A DNA stretch of 64,000 bases from Morinoia aosen. Its lineage: Eukaryota > Arthropoda > Malacostraca > Amphipoda > Talitridae. Below, piece by piece: positions 12,006-25,369 of the stretch. A program made the translations under genes and the position numbers. The stretch covers positions 21,773,038 through 21,837,037 of the forward strand of contig CM059577.1 in assembly GCA_030386875.1 (NCBI GenBank). Direction: 5' to 3'. Every line of letters starts with the position of its first letter. Positions within the stretch are counted from its first letter, which is position 1. The notes under the pieces were generated by a model. The model ran no database searches. It saw only the letters and a program-made list of their open reading frames with translations, and was not told the DNA's origin.

Positions 12006-13139
12006 TTATATAAACAAACAATAACTATTTTGTATCCACATCTTGCTTGTTATCCCAGTCATAAAGGACACACACACGGCAGGCCGCGTCTTTGAGGACC
12101 AATTCGCCCATCGAACAGGCATTACACTTTAAATTTATGAATATGGGAAATCAATAATTTCTGTTCCTATTACGAAATTCATCGAGTTGGAATCATTTTA
12201 AATGCACGTATCATGTTAATCTTCAGTAGACAATGTTAACAATTTCTTTTCAAGTTTCGTTTCATTGAAGAAAGGGGACACTTTTCACTTTCAACAACTT
12301 ATGGGTTGATTTCGTATCTCTCTTCATGAAAAACTGACGTAACAGTTGACTGTGCGGAATGACTGCAGTGGGACAGAAGGATGGATTCTCCTAACAACGC
12401 CCTTTAATCAACAAGTATCCCATTGAAATAATTTTCTATCCATTACAAAGACAATTTTATGAGGGTTAACAATTCCATTCCAAAAATAAGTTATAATTGA
12501 AGTCACTTTACATGCTCAGTACGATGATGCGGACACTTTAACATTAGTTTTGTCATCTTTCTAGTTCTAACATCATTTACATTACAACTTCTACAAGCAG
12601 CACAAGATTTCAGCCTCAAATTCTGAACCTCATTTAGGTATTGCAACTGCAAACCGCCTTGCATACCGATTTTCTCGACTTAGACGAAAATTTTAAGCTC
12701 AATTAACATTTTTTTTTTCTGTACCAAAACTTGTTGGAAGTGAAATAATCCAACCGTAAGGTAAATCGTCTATTTTAAACACATTTATTCTCTATAAAAT
12801 TCCCTGTGAAACGAATATAAACCATTGAAAATGATGAATTACGCGTCATGCAAAAAAAATTATGAATTTCAAGGCAAAAACAGGCACTTAAAACGTTTAC
12901 TTCGAAATACAATATATTTTTATGAGCTCTAACAACACATTAAAACACTCAAAACTTAGCAAAATCGCTTCCAATGGAAAAAAATTAAAAAAAACTTTGA
13001 ACTTCAACGATTCATTTAATTATATTGTTTCGCAATCGAAAAACAACACAGCACCAAGTTCATGAAAATGGGCATCCATATAAAACCTTTAAACTCCATA
13101 AAGTTTCATTTCAGGCCATAAATTTCGCCATTAAAAAAA

Positions 13140-14510
13140 ATTCGCATTCTGGAGACTTCATTACAAGGTGGATCGGTATTCAGTTTTTGCCCTAGATTGG
13201 CAAATTTTTGCGATTCCTCCCTAAGGTTTGATGTTTTTTCAAATTTGAACAAAAAGTTGAAGGCCTACAACTTTGAGACACGAGTATCAATCGAAAGATC
13301 TCCTCAAGACTCATCTTTCAAGTGATTTTCAGCTCCCTCGAAGGTGAGGAAATGGGCTTCAGGGGTGAAGGAAAGGCAAAAATAGCCTGGAAAAGTGAAA
13401 ATAATGTCTCACGCTCAAACAAACCCGAAATTCAACCTGCCCAAAAACTTTTGAATGCACGACAAAAAACCGAGCAGAAAATGTTAAATGAAGTTTTCCG
13501 TAGATCGCCCCCATTTTCCTAAAACAGGTTCGGAACATTTTTTGGGGTGTTGGGGGTTGTGTTTGGAACCATTTTTTGAGAAAAGTTTTGCTCATGATGA
13601 ACTGTAAACCTAATAACTTTGAGAAAAAGGTTGAAACTAGGTCGTATCAAATTTTCAAGTCACCAATCAATCAAACAACGTCACAACTGGCGTTCGAAAA
13701 TGACCTTATAAAAAACGCGTTTTTTTACTTGAACTTTAAAGTTGCGCACCACTCAAGTTTTCAAAGCTGGCACTCTGTAAAACTCGCTGGGTATATTACA
13801 AAGCTTTCTAAACGAGACTACAAAGTTTGACACCCCCAGGTATTACCGTTCAATACTTAGGCAAACTCAAACCTCACACCAAATTTTCGAAAATTTTGAG
13901 GAAAACTTTGACCCCAAGTTGTGTCGAAACTTGATCGCTTCGAGAGCCGCTGATTTTATGAGGCTTAGAACTTTTGGAAATGTACGAGCTATCAAACTTT
14001 GAAAGATTTAACCTGCGTGGTTTTCTCAAAATAATTCTCCAAATTTCGTCAAAAATACCCTAAAAATTTTTCGCAAACTTTGAGGGGCAAAGAGGGATAC
14101 TTTTTACGAACGGATCGCAAAATGGCAACGTTGGCGTATACTCCATTGTTTCGTCTACCACATGCTGGAATAAGAGCCGCCTAAAGGCATTCTATGGGTG
14201 TTTGGCAGCAGTTTGAAAATGTGTCATTTCGGTCGATTTTCGACCTTTGAACGGCCATTGAAGGAAAAGTTCTCGCACGATCTCGAAGAAAAAAGCTTAG
14301 GTTCATGTCAAAAGGGCCTTTTATGTGCCTGCCAAATTTGAAGGCGCTGCGACGACGCGTTCGAGGGGCTACCCTATAAAAAGGCGACATCAATAGAAGG
14401 AACAATCCTTCGGTGAACGCCACGCGGCGTCTAGGGTAAGTGGTGTTCATCTTCCTTTGAATCTGTGCGCGTATGGGTCTTGGTTTTTTCACCGGATTTT
14501 CGCTAAGACG
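13140..14510. other. Low-complexity-like phrase-rich DNA grading into a GC-richer patch
   Basis: 13.14-14.13 kb is rich in recurring words such as AACTTTGA and AAATTTTGAGG, without a fixed period. 14.13-14.51 kb is more GC-rich and contains CTATAAAAAGGCG at 14371-14383, which resembles a TATA box. No exon recognised. Confidence 0.35.
14371..14383 (+). promoter_or_regulatory. TATA-box-like sequence
   Basis: CTATAAAAAGGCG fits the TATA consensus and lies near the right edge of the A/C-rich block, where strand composition flips. No initiator is seen at the right distance and no gene can be assigned. Confidence 0.2.
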
Positions 14511-15015
14511 TCCGCCGGGCGCACAGAAACAAGCCCAGATTACCCTTGTGATGAAGCTCGATGTTTTCTTTTATGGCCAATTTAAAATATACTCTGAATT
14601 TACTCGCTAAAGTATACTGTGCTCTTGTGGAAGAGAATTATTCAAAAACCTTTTGAGGTTATTTGTTTATTTATAAGGTTTTGATAACCCTAAGTTTTTG
14701 GAATGGAGATTTTTAACGAGACTTGCAACGTTATGGCTCTAACTCACAAACGAGGCACAGTTTTAGCTTCTCAAAAAGTTATTTTAGGTCAGGTTTGGAA
14801 CAAACCAGAGGCTGATCGTTTACGATAGGCTCCGAGTGCGTGAGAGCTAGCTGCTTCTCATCTCGACTTAGCCAGCCCTGTGGACTCTAGGAATGAGTCT
14901 TCCTGTCCATGGGTCTGGCTGAAGAAGAGCTCAATACCCCCTGATTTGAAGTGCGGGACGTGCATTAGACCTCGTGTTTGCTTTCTTTTTTATCCTGCTG
15001 CACATTTAATCCATA
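14511..15015. other. Non-coding, nothing recognised
   Basis: No gene or repeat seen. Confidence 0.5.
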
Positions 15016-15028
15016 TTTTGAAAGTTCT

Positions 15029-15382
15029 CTCCTCAGGGGGATACAATTATTGTATCTATGGGAATTAGCGCTCCCAGGAGGACAATGTGAGGGCCCGAGC
15101 TGAGAGTTAGGTAGGCTTTCTTTTTTGTTAATATAAAATGTTTTTGTTATGTTAAGGACCACCTTTTTCGGTTCACTGCTGTCCTGTTTTTCAGCACCTA
15201 CTACTTTCTTCAATTTTGGTCTTGTTTCATAATCATCTTTTATAACTTACTGTTTCTATGCCCTTTCCGCGTAGATTCCGCGTTTCCTCAACTCCATACT
15301 AAATTGTGCCTTCCTCCTTTTTCTCTTTGGATCGCATCTGTTGCTGCGGGTAGAGAGGCTAAAACTAACGACTAATCTACGC
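15029..15382 (+). repeat. Family A repeat, copy A6 (young, 13-bp TSD)
   Basis: Starts CTCCTCAGGGGGATACAA. The direct repeat TTTTGAAAGTTCT flanks it at 15016-15028 and 15383-15395. Confidence 0.92.
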
Positions 15383-15725
15383 TTTTGAAAGTTCTTGGGT
15401 ATTAGCTGTTTAGAAAGTCGTACCTCATTTGTAAACCATATTGCATTTGAGAATCGTCATTATTTCAAACGTTCTTATTCTTAGTCTATCCTGCTACGCA
15501 GTCGTGAGACTATTGGGTAGTTCTATTTGAACGAGTTGCTGCGCATCGGTTACATTAATGTAAGTGCACTCATGTCAGAACTCCTTGATGCTCATCACGT
15601 TCATATTTAATTATACTTGTCCGCTTGGTTCACATTGCTTTCTGTATTAGTTGTATAAATTGTCGATTCAATTTCCTTTAAACGAACCATGAAATTTCCG
15701 ACATGGCTTCTCTAGTGTTTGACAA

Positions 15726-16140
15726 TTTATGAAAATACAATCATCGATTGTATTTATGGAAATTACGCTTCTTACGGGAAGATGTAATGTCCCGAGCTGA
15801 AAGCTACATAGACCATCATTTTATAAAAATATAAATATTTTGTTTCAATATAATAGATTATTTATTTCGTTACTGGCCATTGTTTTTGGTCCACTGCTGT
15901 CCTGTTTTTAGTCCACTGCTGTCCTGTTTTTAGTCCACTGCTGTCCTGTTTCAGAGGTTTATCTTGTTTTCATAAATTTCTTTTCTTATTATTTGGTCTC
16001 TATGCCCAAGGGACCTTGTGTGGGAACTATTCTTGTGCATAGATTCTCCTGTTCCCCAGTTGCCATACTAAATAGTGCTTTCTTCTTTTGAGACGCCTTT
16101 ATAGTAGTTAGAAAGGTGCAAATAAAAAGATCTTATCTGT
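15726..16140 (+). repeat. Family A repeat, copy A7 (old, with internal triplication)
   Basis: Diverged copy with the long middle segment of old members. The block GTCCACTGCTGTCCTG is present three times in tandem at about 15899-15952, one unit being 22 bp. Confidence 0.7.
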
Positions 16141-18960
16141 GTTTTCCAAACAAAGTTGACGATATAAATATGTGTAGGTATCCAAAAATGTATATGTGCG
16201 CTATCTAAGGGCTGTTTATCTTCCTAGATTTTTCTATGAGGAATCACGAGTTTTTGCATAGCTCCGTGCATTCTTGATAAAATAATGCGTTTGCTAGGCA
16301 AATCGCGTATTGGAAATCGCATGCCTCGTGTATTTGAACGCATTTATTCAACTCCCTGTGCGGGTGCGTCATGAAAGGATTGGAACTAATCTGATAGCCT
16401 CACTTACGTCACAAGTTAAGATGAATTCATCCGCTTGAGGATGCTATAACTCCTGTGTCGGTGTTAGCAAACGATGTTAGTAAACATTTGGGAATTTGTA
16501 AGCTGTTTTGATCGACCAGCAACAATCCTCTTACGATGTTGTTTGAGGGGCCGTTTTTTAACAAATTTTACGTGTTGTGGGGAGAGTTAATCTTCGAATG
16601 TAATATGTTCTGTGTAGCGATGTGATAAACTCGAATTCGACAGCGTACAATGGCTTAGAATTATTGGGTGTCTGCAGTAGTCTACCACCTTGAAATTAGG
16701 GTAGGATTCATTACGTACGTTGATTACGTACGTAATCAACGATAAGTTCATTACGTACGGTGAGATTTTGTTGATTGGAACTTATGGGTTAGTATAGGAC
16801 CAGGCTTGTAAAGGTGTATGAGCTTAGGTGACTGTGCTCGTGTTCATTAGCAATGCTTCTGGTCGTGTCACCCAATAGTCACGTCTCGTAGGACTTCAAT
16901 GAGTCGCATGTGTAGACGTGAATGTTTGAAGCGAAAAAAATTTTAGTTGGTGGTGTATTTTGTCATTTGAAAAGAGCGCAATTTTCTGATGTTGTTGTGC
17001 AATTACATGTGCACGAATGTTGTGAACAGTTATCTTTGCCTAACACGGTTCAGATTCAAACTCAAATTTTCTATGAATCAGACTTTTTCTAAAAAGCACG
17101 ACATATCACTTCGTCCAGAAGATACGCAAGTGGAACGATGTGTATGTAGACCTGAATTATGCTAGTGATCGCTGAAATAAATTTGTACTTTTTATCATTT
17201 TAGAGAGCAATGTTAATTACATAGCATGAGCAACATTTAGAATGTATGTAGCTTTAGATACTGCGTTGCCTCGTTAGTCCGGTTGAGAATTCTACTGAGA
17301 ATTCTACTGAGAATTTACCGTTGGCCTCCTTCGCAGTACTAGTGGTAGGTTTGTAATTCGAACACTATGAAGGCGCTGCAGTTCTGAAGAGTTACATGTT
17401 GTGTTGTGCGATTAGAGACTTCTCTCTTGCTCCACTGTGCATTTGCTATACTCAGAGCTGCCTTAGCGTCATTGCTCGTATCCTGCCGACAGCCTTCAGT
17501 GCGTTGCTGCTCGTATCTGCCAACAGCTCTGTGCTTTGTCGATTGTATTCTGTCTACAGCTATCATGCTGAATGCTTTTGTCCTCATCACCTGCACTCCT
17601 GTACGAGCACAACAAGCTTGTACCTCACTGTCGTCTGTGCGACTATTATTGCTCACTTCTTCTAACAGCCTGCAGAAAAGCTCTTCATTTCTCCTGTATA
17701 TCTCTGACATGTTACTCTTTGGATTCGCAAAGCTGACAGATTTGTTCGTGTTCTGCTTACAGGGGTAATAGTTTTTTTTTGTGTGCGTTACGAGTGCGTG
17801 GATTGAGCTGGAAGGAGGGAATTAATACCCTTACAAGGCCGTCTCCCACACTATCATTCTTCAATCCAGTCTTATTTCGTGTTTGCTTCACTGTGAGATT
17901 GGTTACCATATGTGCTAAGGTCAACTAGATTCTCCTACTTGAGACGATTTTATACTCGTATGTTGCTTTGTATCTTCGACGCGTTTCCCAAAAAGGATGC
18001 CTTGTAAAACACCATTATATCTCTAAAGTCTTTAGGGATAGAACGACACTGACTGAAATTCCTGCTTACTACGACGTTTCAACATTTTTCTTCATATATC
18101 AGTTTCGCTGCCGAGAGCAATTGATACTACGTCAACTCTCCTTCCTCACCAAAACTTATTAACAACAAAGAAAACGTAAGTTGAGATTGAAAATAAAATA
18201 AGAAAAAGGATCAGTAAATTTTCATCTGTGAGACATCTCGTACTCCGCAGCGAACGAGTTCAGCACAAGTACTTGTGGAAACAGTCCCCGGTGCTTGTCG
18301 TTCGTTTTCGCGTAAGCAGATGTCCAACTTTTTGAGATAATTTTCTCCGCTTTTCATCGATGTGTTAATATCGATGTTCCTAATTTGATCTCTGATTTTT
18401 CTCTCAAAATCAGAGACTCTGTTTGGGCTTTGAATATTGTGCTAAAATTTCGTGAGTTGGACAGTGATTTTTATTGCGGTTATTGCGATGATCCGCCTCT
18501 AAGATTAGCAACTCTTGAAAACGGGCGTTGTTCCACCTGGAACGTTATTTGCCATTGCCTGAGATGACTTGAGCAACATTGATAATGATCCTAATCCAAA
18601 ATCCACTCTAGGTTGCTCATAGTTTGTGCAAAATGCGATTCTTTACGTTTGTAATATGCCCGCTAGGCAGAACGTAAAGTACGGCATTTTTTTGCGTTAT
18701 GATCCCCGCGATCAAGCATGACGGGCTTATTTTACTAAAAAACTACAGAGAATAAAAATTTCTCGTTATTTTTCGTCCCAGAAACTGACCATTTTGGGTT
18801 AACGTGCAGCGTGAAACGAAGTGAAAGTTAGAGGTGAAACACGGGAGTTCGTTTACAGGTTCCGGCTACGTCTGTGGTGCGAGGCGCTCCGTGGAAAAAA
18901 GGGGGAAAATCGCGACGGCTTACATTTAACCTTGTACTCACATTAAAAATGACAGTAGAA
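16141..18960. other. Non-coding, nothing recognised apart from a palindrome
   Basis: Contains the 24-bp palindrome at 16718-16741 and a short 12-bp tandem (GAGAATTCTACT) near 17284-17316. Two overlapping open frames at 17396-17768 show no family motif. Confidence 0.45.
16718..16741. repeat. 24-bp perfect palindrome
   Basis: A perfect self-complementary sequence centred on TACGTA, with half-site CGTTGATTACGT. The word TTACGTACG also occurs just before it and again at about 16751. Confidence 0.9.
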
Positions 18961-19320
18961 ACCCTTAAGGGCAATATAACTATTTTTTCTATGGGAATTG
19001 GCACTCTCAGGGAGATGATGCGAGGTCCCGAGCTGAAGGTTAAGAAAGTCTTTCGTTTCTTGAAAAAGAATAGGTTTTCCTTAGTTACTGACCATTTCTT
19101 CTGTTCACTGCTGTTTTTTCATCAGTGTTACTTTTTTATCAATGTTTACTTTGTGTCATGAAGTTCTTTCAATATTGCAATTTCTACGCGCTGGGAGTGA
19201 GGTCACGCCTCGTGCACAGGTTATTCTTTCCCTTAATTTTTTACCAAACGGTGCTTTTCTCCTTCCTCTCTTGTACTTCGAAAGACATGTTCTATTGTGA
19301 ATAGCTAGGGCAGTTCTCGA
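18961..19320 (+). repeat. Family A repeat, copy A8 (old)
   Basis: Diverged. Recognised by ATGGGAATTGGCACTCTCAG, then GAGGTCCCGAGCTGAAGGTT, and the 3' part with GGTGCTTTTCTCCTTCCTC. No target duplication visible. Confidence 0.65.
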
Positions 19321-22300
19321 AAACTGTTCCTCTATAGCCAACAACACTGTTTATGGAGGGCAAAACATTTTTTAATTGTCATAGTTAAGGTTGTATTTCT
19401 CATTCCTTAGAAGAGAGCGGAGGCATCCTACGCACACATTCTGTTATAGCTTCGTCGATGCTCCTGCTTAATTTTTTAACTCGTCGATGAAGGTACCGTT
19501 AAAATTCGTTTGTGCTATTTGTGTTGGTCGAAACTTACTGTTCTTTTTTTCTTTGTTCAATCGTTCCATGAAAATATTTCATGATACATAAATTGGAGTA
19601 ATACGTTGAGAAAAACATCACCGTGGCGAGTAACATATCTGCAACTTGGAACAACGCGTGATCCTTGCGGAGACAGACCCAACCCCTACTTGAGTACTGA
19701 TCGAGTGTCGAGGGCAGTGTACAGTGCTGCTGTACCCGCGTTAGCTATCGCTGTGGGGGAGGCCTAGGTTGTCCCACATCCGGCCCCACGTGCTGCCCCT
19801 GCTGTTCTCCGGTCTCGGTTCAGGTGCACACAGCATCGGCTTCGTGGTCAGCAGCTAGCAGGGTTGGTCTTGGGAGACAATTGTATAGTGCAATGCGCTC
19901 TACTTTATTCACAGTACGATTTGAGCTTCGGTTGCCGAGGTTGATGTGATTGATCACAGTATTTCCTTGGAAATTATCTTCACTATCGTGGTCGCTTGTA
20001 TGTAGGATGCCGACAGCTGTAAAATAAGGCATGATAACTCTTAATTTCCCATCTACGGAGTAGTTGCGGCGGTAAAATGACCTTTGTAGAGGTCTATCAC
20101 TATGGGATACTACCAGTGACTGCCAGCGACACAAAGAATGGAATCTAAATGGTTCTCCCAAAAGCGGAGACATGCGTTGTGAGGCGCTGCTCGAGACGTG
20201 ATGAACCTGCCTCTAACGGAGGTCGTGACTGACAGCGACGAAGCTCCGCTCTAGACAGCGGATGCGAGTGCCCGCTTTTAGCCGCATCGTCTTATTGTGC
20301 GGCACGAGCTGCCTGTTTCCAGCCGCTGCTCTCCTGTGTGGGGAAACTGAGCAAATCTCAGACCATATGTGATGCGGCAAGGAAAGCCAGGCTTACTCTC
20401 CTCCCCCTCCCTAAAATATGTTTTTAAGCTTTTTAAGTAATGTAAAACCAATATACAATTCAGAATTGAGTTATGTGCTGTCATTTATTATGCATGAATT
20501 TCTAATTCATAGATATTGAACAAAATGAGTGTATAGAAATTGACTTGTTTCCACACGTAGCTGCTAGTTAATGCTTGCGACTTAAGCCGGAGTTCAGCGT
20601 TTGAGTGAGAGACGTATGACGCTCTACCAAAAGGGAAAATTCTGTTGTCAAGATCGCATTTTTTTCCGTCCGCTTCTTGTAAAATTAATGTTAGCTAACG
20701 GTGTAATTATGTGTAAATTCCCTGGTTAATCAGACACTCAGACTCGAGACAGCATTTTTCTAAATTGAATGAAGCGTATAAATAAATGCCTAATTCTATA
20801 GAAATACAATTAATAGCATCGTTTCTTTTCATGCATTTGTGTAATTTTGTCAATAGTGTTCCATCATAAGCAATGATAAGGCTATGAGTGAATAATAAAT
20901 CATTTTGTAAATTGTTTGATAAATATAAACAAGTTGACAAATGTTGGTATTTCGTATCATTAAAATAATTATAGGAAACCAGTCTGTCGAAGTAATTGAA
21001 AAGTTTTATCTCAATTAGTTTCGAAGAGGCATCTTCCATCATGATGATAACTTAGACCTTCTTAGGTCATCACTCGCCCGACTCAAATGCCAAATCCCAG
21101 ATACATTAAGCTTCACTTTTTGAGCTTCCGTAAACAGAAATGGTTCTGATTTCTAGAACGTGGGAAATTTTGAATTTTTTTTCACTGAACGTCTTTCTCA
21201 TCAACTCATTTTTTGTCTCGTTGAGGTTGATGATGTTTACTCAAGCGGCATTGAGAACGCTAGCTTGTGGAAGCATTGCTACGTGTCTGCACTACGCTGT
21301 GGTCTAAATTATTGACAAAAGAATCAGGCGCACGCAAGTCTACAGATACCAGCGCCCTTTGTACCCAACGTGAACAGCGCACGAGTTGATCAATAATCAG
21401 CAGACGTCCAGTACCAAGCACGTAAAACCTGATGTTTCGATTGCTTAACTTAACGAAACTTTGAGCTTAATTATACGTCGGCAGATGTTCGTTCATTATG
21501 GTTCACAGTTAGGAGCTGAAGAAATAGGCTCCAGTCGTTACAGGCTGTGACCTAGATTATCAAGTTAGACCGGCACGCCTTTAATTGACCTTCGTGTTGC
21601 GTGATGAGAAGCTGGGTCATCTCTCGGATCCGTGTTGTGTTTATTTAGTTCCTTGCTTTGGCTGCAGATCAAATCAGTGGAACTTCTGTTATGACAAACT
21701 TCTTTAATGCTTGATTTAAAGACACATTTCTACATACAAAACGGAAATAATTTTCTTTTGTATAGGAACACCAAACGACTTACTAAAGGAGAGAACGACT
21801 GCATTGTGTGTAGTTTACTTGTATGTGGACGGATTGGGAAACAGCGTAGTTATCTTGGAGTCGGGTTACGGAAGTGAAAAATAGGGCGACGTGAGTGCGG
21901 AGGTGGAGGAGGCGGTCTGGAAGTCTCCGTGGGGAGGCTGCGGTTGTGGGGAGTTGGGGATTGCTCTATCGATTTATTGAGCTGTGCTCCTCACGCTCTT
22001 CCCCACCCGCCGCACTGCTTCTAGCATCCTCATCTCCATCTTCCCCATCCGTGCCCTTGATTTTCTGCCTCCAGCCACGCTTCCCCAACTAGTAAAAGTG
22101 ACTACCAGATTGGTGGTTAGTTTATCTCAAGGTCACGTATCATTCGGCTTCAAATTAGAATTATTGGGCTACAGATTGGAATTCGTGTGATGCTCAAGTT
22201 GACAGAGCATATTTTTTTAGCATCATGCGTGATGCCTGCCAGACCATTCTGACGAAAAGCCTTGATTAGTCATATACAAATATTTAATTCACCTGTAGCG

Positions 22301-24589
22301 ACACTAGGTCCGTAAATCAATCGGCTTTTGAAGTGGACCAGCCGTTGGTGTGACCCAACTAGAAGGAACATAACGATCTCCGACATCGTCGTTTATGTCA
22401 AGGTAGGGGCTGTTCATCCACGTGGTCTGGGAGGCTTGACTGCGCTCACCCGGAGAGATAGTGCTCAATTTCAAGATTGCTATGCTAAAACTAATGCAAT
22501 AGTTCTGGAAATATAGCGCATTCTCATGTTGTAGTTCAATTTTTTATGTCCTGGCTCAATAAGAGTCTCATTTTCTTCTCTGTATGGGATGAGCCTAAGT
22601 GTCGGTATTTACTATTCTTGTACCATTCCTTTGAAAAACTTGAATGTACATGCTATTAACGAGCACATCTTAGGTTAGGATATATCTGCATCCGTATAAA
22701 GGCGGCTTTTGCCAATTCATAGGTTAAGAAGAATCGAAGGAAAGAAGGCCGGTGGAATACCCGATAAAACAAAGTTGAAGCCTGTGGCAGCAACAACTCG
22801 TAAGTGCAATATTATTCATAGTCTCAACTGTTGCTCACGCGCGGCGCTGAAAGGTATCCACAATACCATACGTGAATTGGAGATATTTTCAGCTTGCTAA
22901 ACTTTCAAGGCATGTCCAGCCCGTTAAAACTAAAAAAAAAACAAGTTTCAAAAAATATTTATTCTTAGTCTCAGCTACACGCGCAGGAAGTCGATTGTAG
23001 ACCCTGACACTTGGTTGGTGCCATAAGCCATAACAGTTTTAAGCTGTAATGTTCAAGCTATATTTTACAGCAGAATGCAAAAATTTACTGAGCGTGCTGC
23101 TCTATCCTCTCTTGATGAGAGAGGGTACGATTATTTGAGTTAGTGTAAAGTATATAAAAGCTTGCTGCGGAAGTTTCTAGAGTGTATATAATATTTTTAT
23201 CTCATTTCATTTTCGGACTTGTTAGTGGAAGTTGAACAAGGAGTAGATACCTGCGTAGGTTATCTCGCCTCTCACTCGTTCTATGCGGTACGTGCTCATG
23301 TAGAGGTGCGCTCACATCGCTGGTGTCCTGCGGGGCTCCAAAACCTGTGCTTGTACGCCGCTCTGCTCCGAACATTCGTTCAACTTTCACTCGCTGGACC
23401 GCTTCCTCAACCTGTGTAATACAGTCGAGTCATCATCCAAGTCTCATGCTATGAACTGAGGGGCCGAGTACTTGTATTTCAACCGTGTAGCTCTCGACGG
23501 CCGCCACTCAATGCAATTAAAACTGCATTAAAAGTTTTACTGCGTGTAGACCTTCTCGTGTCGCTCCAGTTTTCGTCAATACCTACAAGCTTGTCTCGCT
23601 ATCTTCGTTTGAAATGTCACCATGTTTTAGTTCGTAAATTGTAACGTTCGAGAAGGCAGGAACTTAACGCGGTTATGCTGTTTATTGAACACTAGTGTAC
23701 GCGACCCGTCAAAAATGACGTAATACGATATTGTGCTTAAATAAGTCTAACAGATGTGGATGGTAAACAAATGTATCCACCTTAATAGTACCCGCGATAT
23801 TCTGTGCTTGTGCACTGGTGAAACTCGTATCACAGATATGGTCATTAAGCATCCTTTAAGAGCTTAAACGAGAGACGGGTCAACCAATTTAACGTGTTCA
23901 ATGAGATTCGCATTGTAATAACATAGGAGACATTATGCTCGAAAAATATATAAATTTATTTATTTATCAATAAATTTCAAGACATCTGGCGTTTTATTAA
24001 ATAGTATTGATAATTGAAGCAATATATTTCAACATGATCTATAAAGATGACTACAATCCACTCACAGGAAGCGATTTCTATGCAACTGTTTAAAGTTCTA
24101 AACTTAGTCTTATCAGTGAGGGATTGAAGTTGTGCAGGCTCAAGGCTCTGCCGCGCTTTGAACCTGAATGCTACCGGAGTTACTCAAAGATTGTTCGGTA
24201 ACTCGAATTACGCCCCGTACCACCTTCCACTAGAGGCCATGTGAGCGACCAATAGAAAGGAGAGACTTGCGATGCGCGGAAGTTTCGAGGCAAAAAGATT
24301 CATTGAATTTTTTCGGTGATTTTTTTCGTCATGTTTTGAGAAAGACTTCTCCATTGCTCAAGTTAATCTAATTTTATCAAATTACTGACTTTTTACGCAC
24401 GCTGCTGAGACTGTTAGAATGTTAACTTAATATGTTACTTCTGTATCTTCTGTTACTTTGAGCATGGACTACCTGGAGTGTAGCCTGAGTTAGGATGCCT
24501 TGTTAAGAATACCTCCAAGTTGCAATCGTCAATAGAAATGAATATTCTATTTGGGAGATTTCGTTACCGTAGCTTGATCCACTTCGGGT
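19321..24589. other. Non-coding, nothing recognised
   Basis: GC-richer patches at 19660-19860 and 20170-20300 were read on both strands without finding exons. The ORFs on either strand lack recognisable domains. Confidence 0.45.
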
Positions 24590-24602
24590 TTTCTTTCTTT
24601 GG

Positions 24603-24946
24603 CCCTTCAGGGGGATACAACTATTGTATCTATGGGAATTAGCGCTCCCAGGGGAACCATGTGTGGGCCCGAGCTAAAGGTTAGGTAGGCTTCCTTTTTG
24701 TTGTAATAGAATAGGTTTTTGTTTTGTTACGGACCACCTATTTTCGGTTCACTGCTGTCCTGTTTTTCAGCACCTACTACTTTCTTCTTCAACTTTTTTC
24801 TTGTTTCATGAACTTCTTTCCTAGCTTACTGTTTCTGTGCACCTTGTGCATAGATTCCACGTTCCCTCAACTCCATACTAAATGGTGCCTTCCTTTTTCC
24901 TCTCTTGGAACATCTTTGTCGTGGTTAAGGGAGGCTAAAACTTTCT

Positions 24947-24983
<37 letters not shown>
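24603..24983 (+). repeat. Family A repeat, copy A9 ((TAA)n tail, 13-bp TSD)
   Basis: Starts CCCTTCAGGGGGATACAAC and ends TTCTTATA plus about ten TAA/AAT units. The direct repeat TTTCTTTCTTTGG flanks it at 24590-24602 and 24984-24996. The simple-repeat tail next to the duplication marks the 3' end of a retrotransposed element. Confidence 0.93.
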
Positions 24984-24984
<1 letters not shown>

Positions 24985-24996
24985 TTCTTTCTTTGG

Positions 24997-25369
24997 ATGA
25001 AGATAAATTTTATTTTTCAACCAGGTATTTGGTCATGTTTACCTAAGCTTGGGCCAGCAAATTGCTAATTTTGCAGCATTCAAAGAAAAGAAAAAGTGAA
25101 ATCAGCTATTCTCTAAAAACTATTTTCTAGGTTATGTTTTTCGTGTCTCAGATCCGATTGCAGCAGAGGTGCTGCTGCCATGCTGAGTGTGGTGGTCGGT
25201 CACGCATGATCCTGTAGTTAAATGCTCGTATTTTCCTTTATCCTCGCGTAATTGTCACTTCCTTATTGCGAAGTTTGCACCCTTGTTATTTTTTCCAGTT
25301 TTATTTTTTCTAGCCTCGTTGTGTTACCTTGGTAACTGTAATTTCCATTCATTTTTTGTCTTTTGCTCC
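24997..25369. other. Non-coding, nothing recognised
   Basis: No gene or repeat seen. Confidence 0.5.

Larger units (their letters stand above)
8873..13139. other. A/C-rich block without recognised genes
   Basis: Across these 4 kb the + strand has very few G and many C and A, the reverse of the flanks. It contains three family B repeat copies and one GC-rich hairpin, listed separately. No coding exon was recognised on either strand. Confidence 0.5.
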
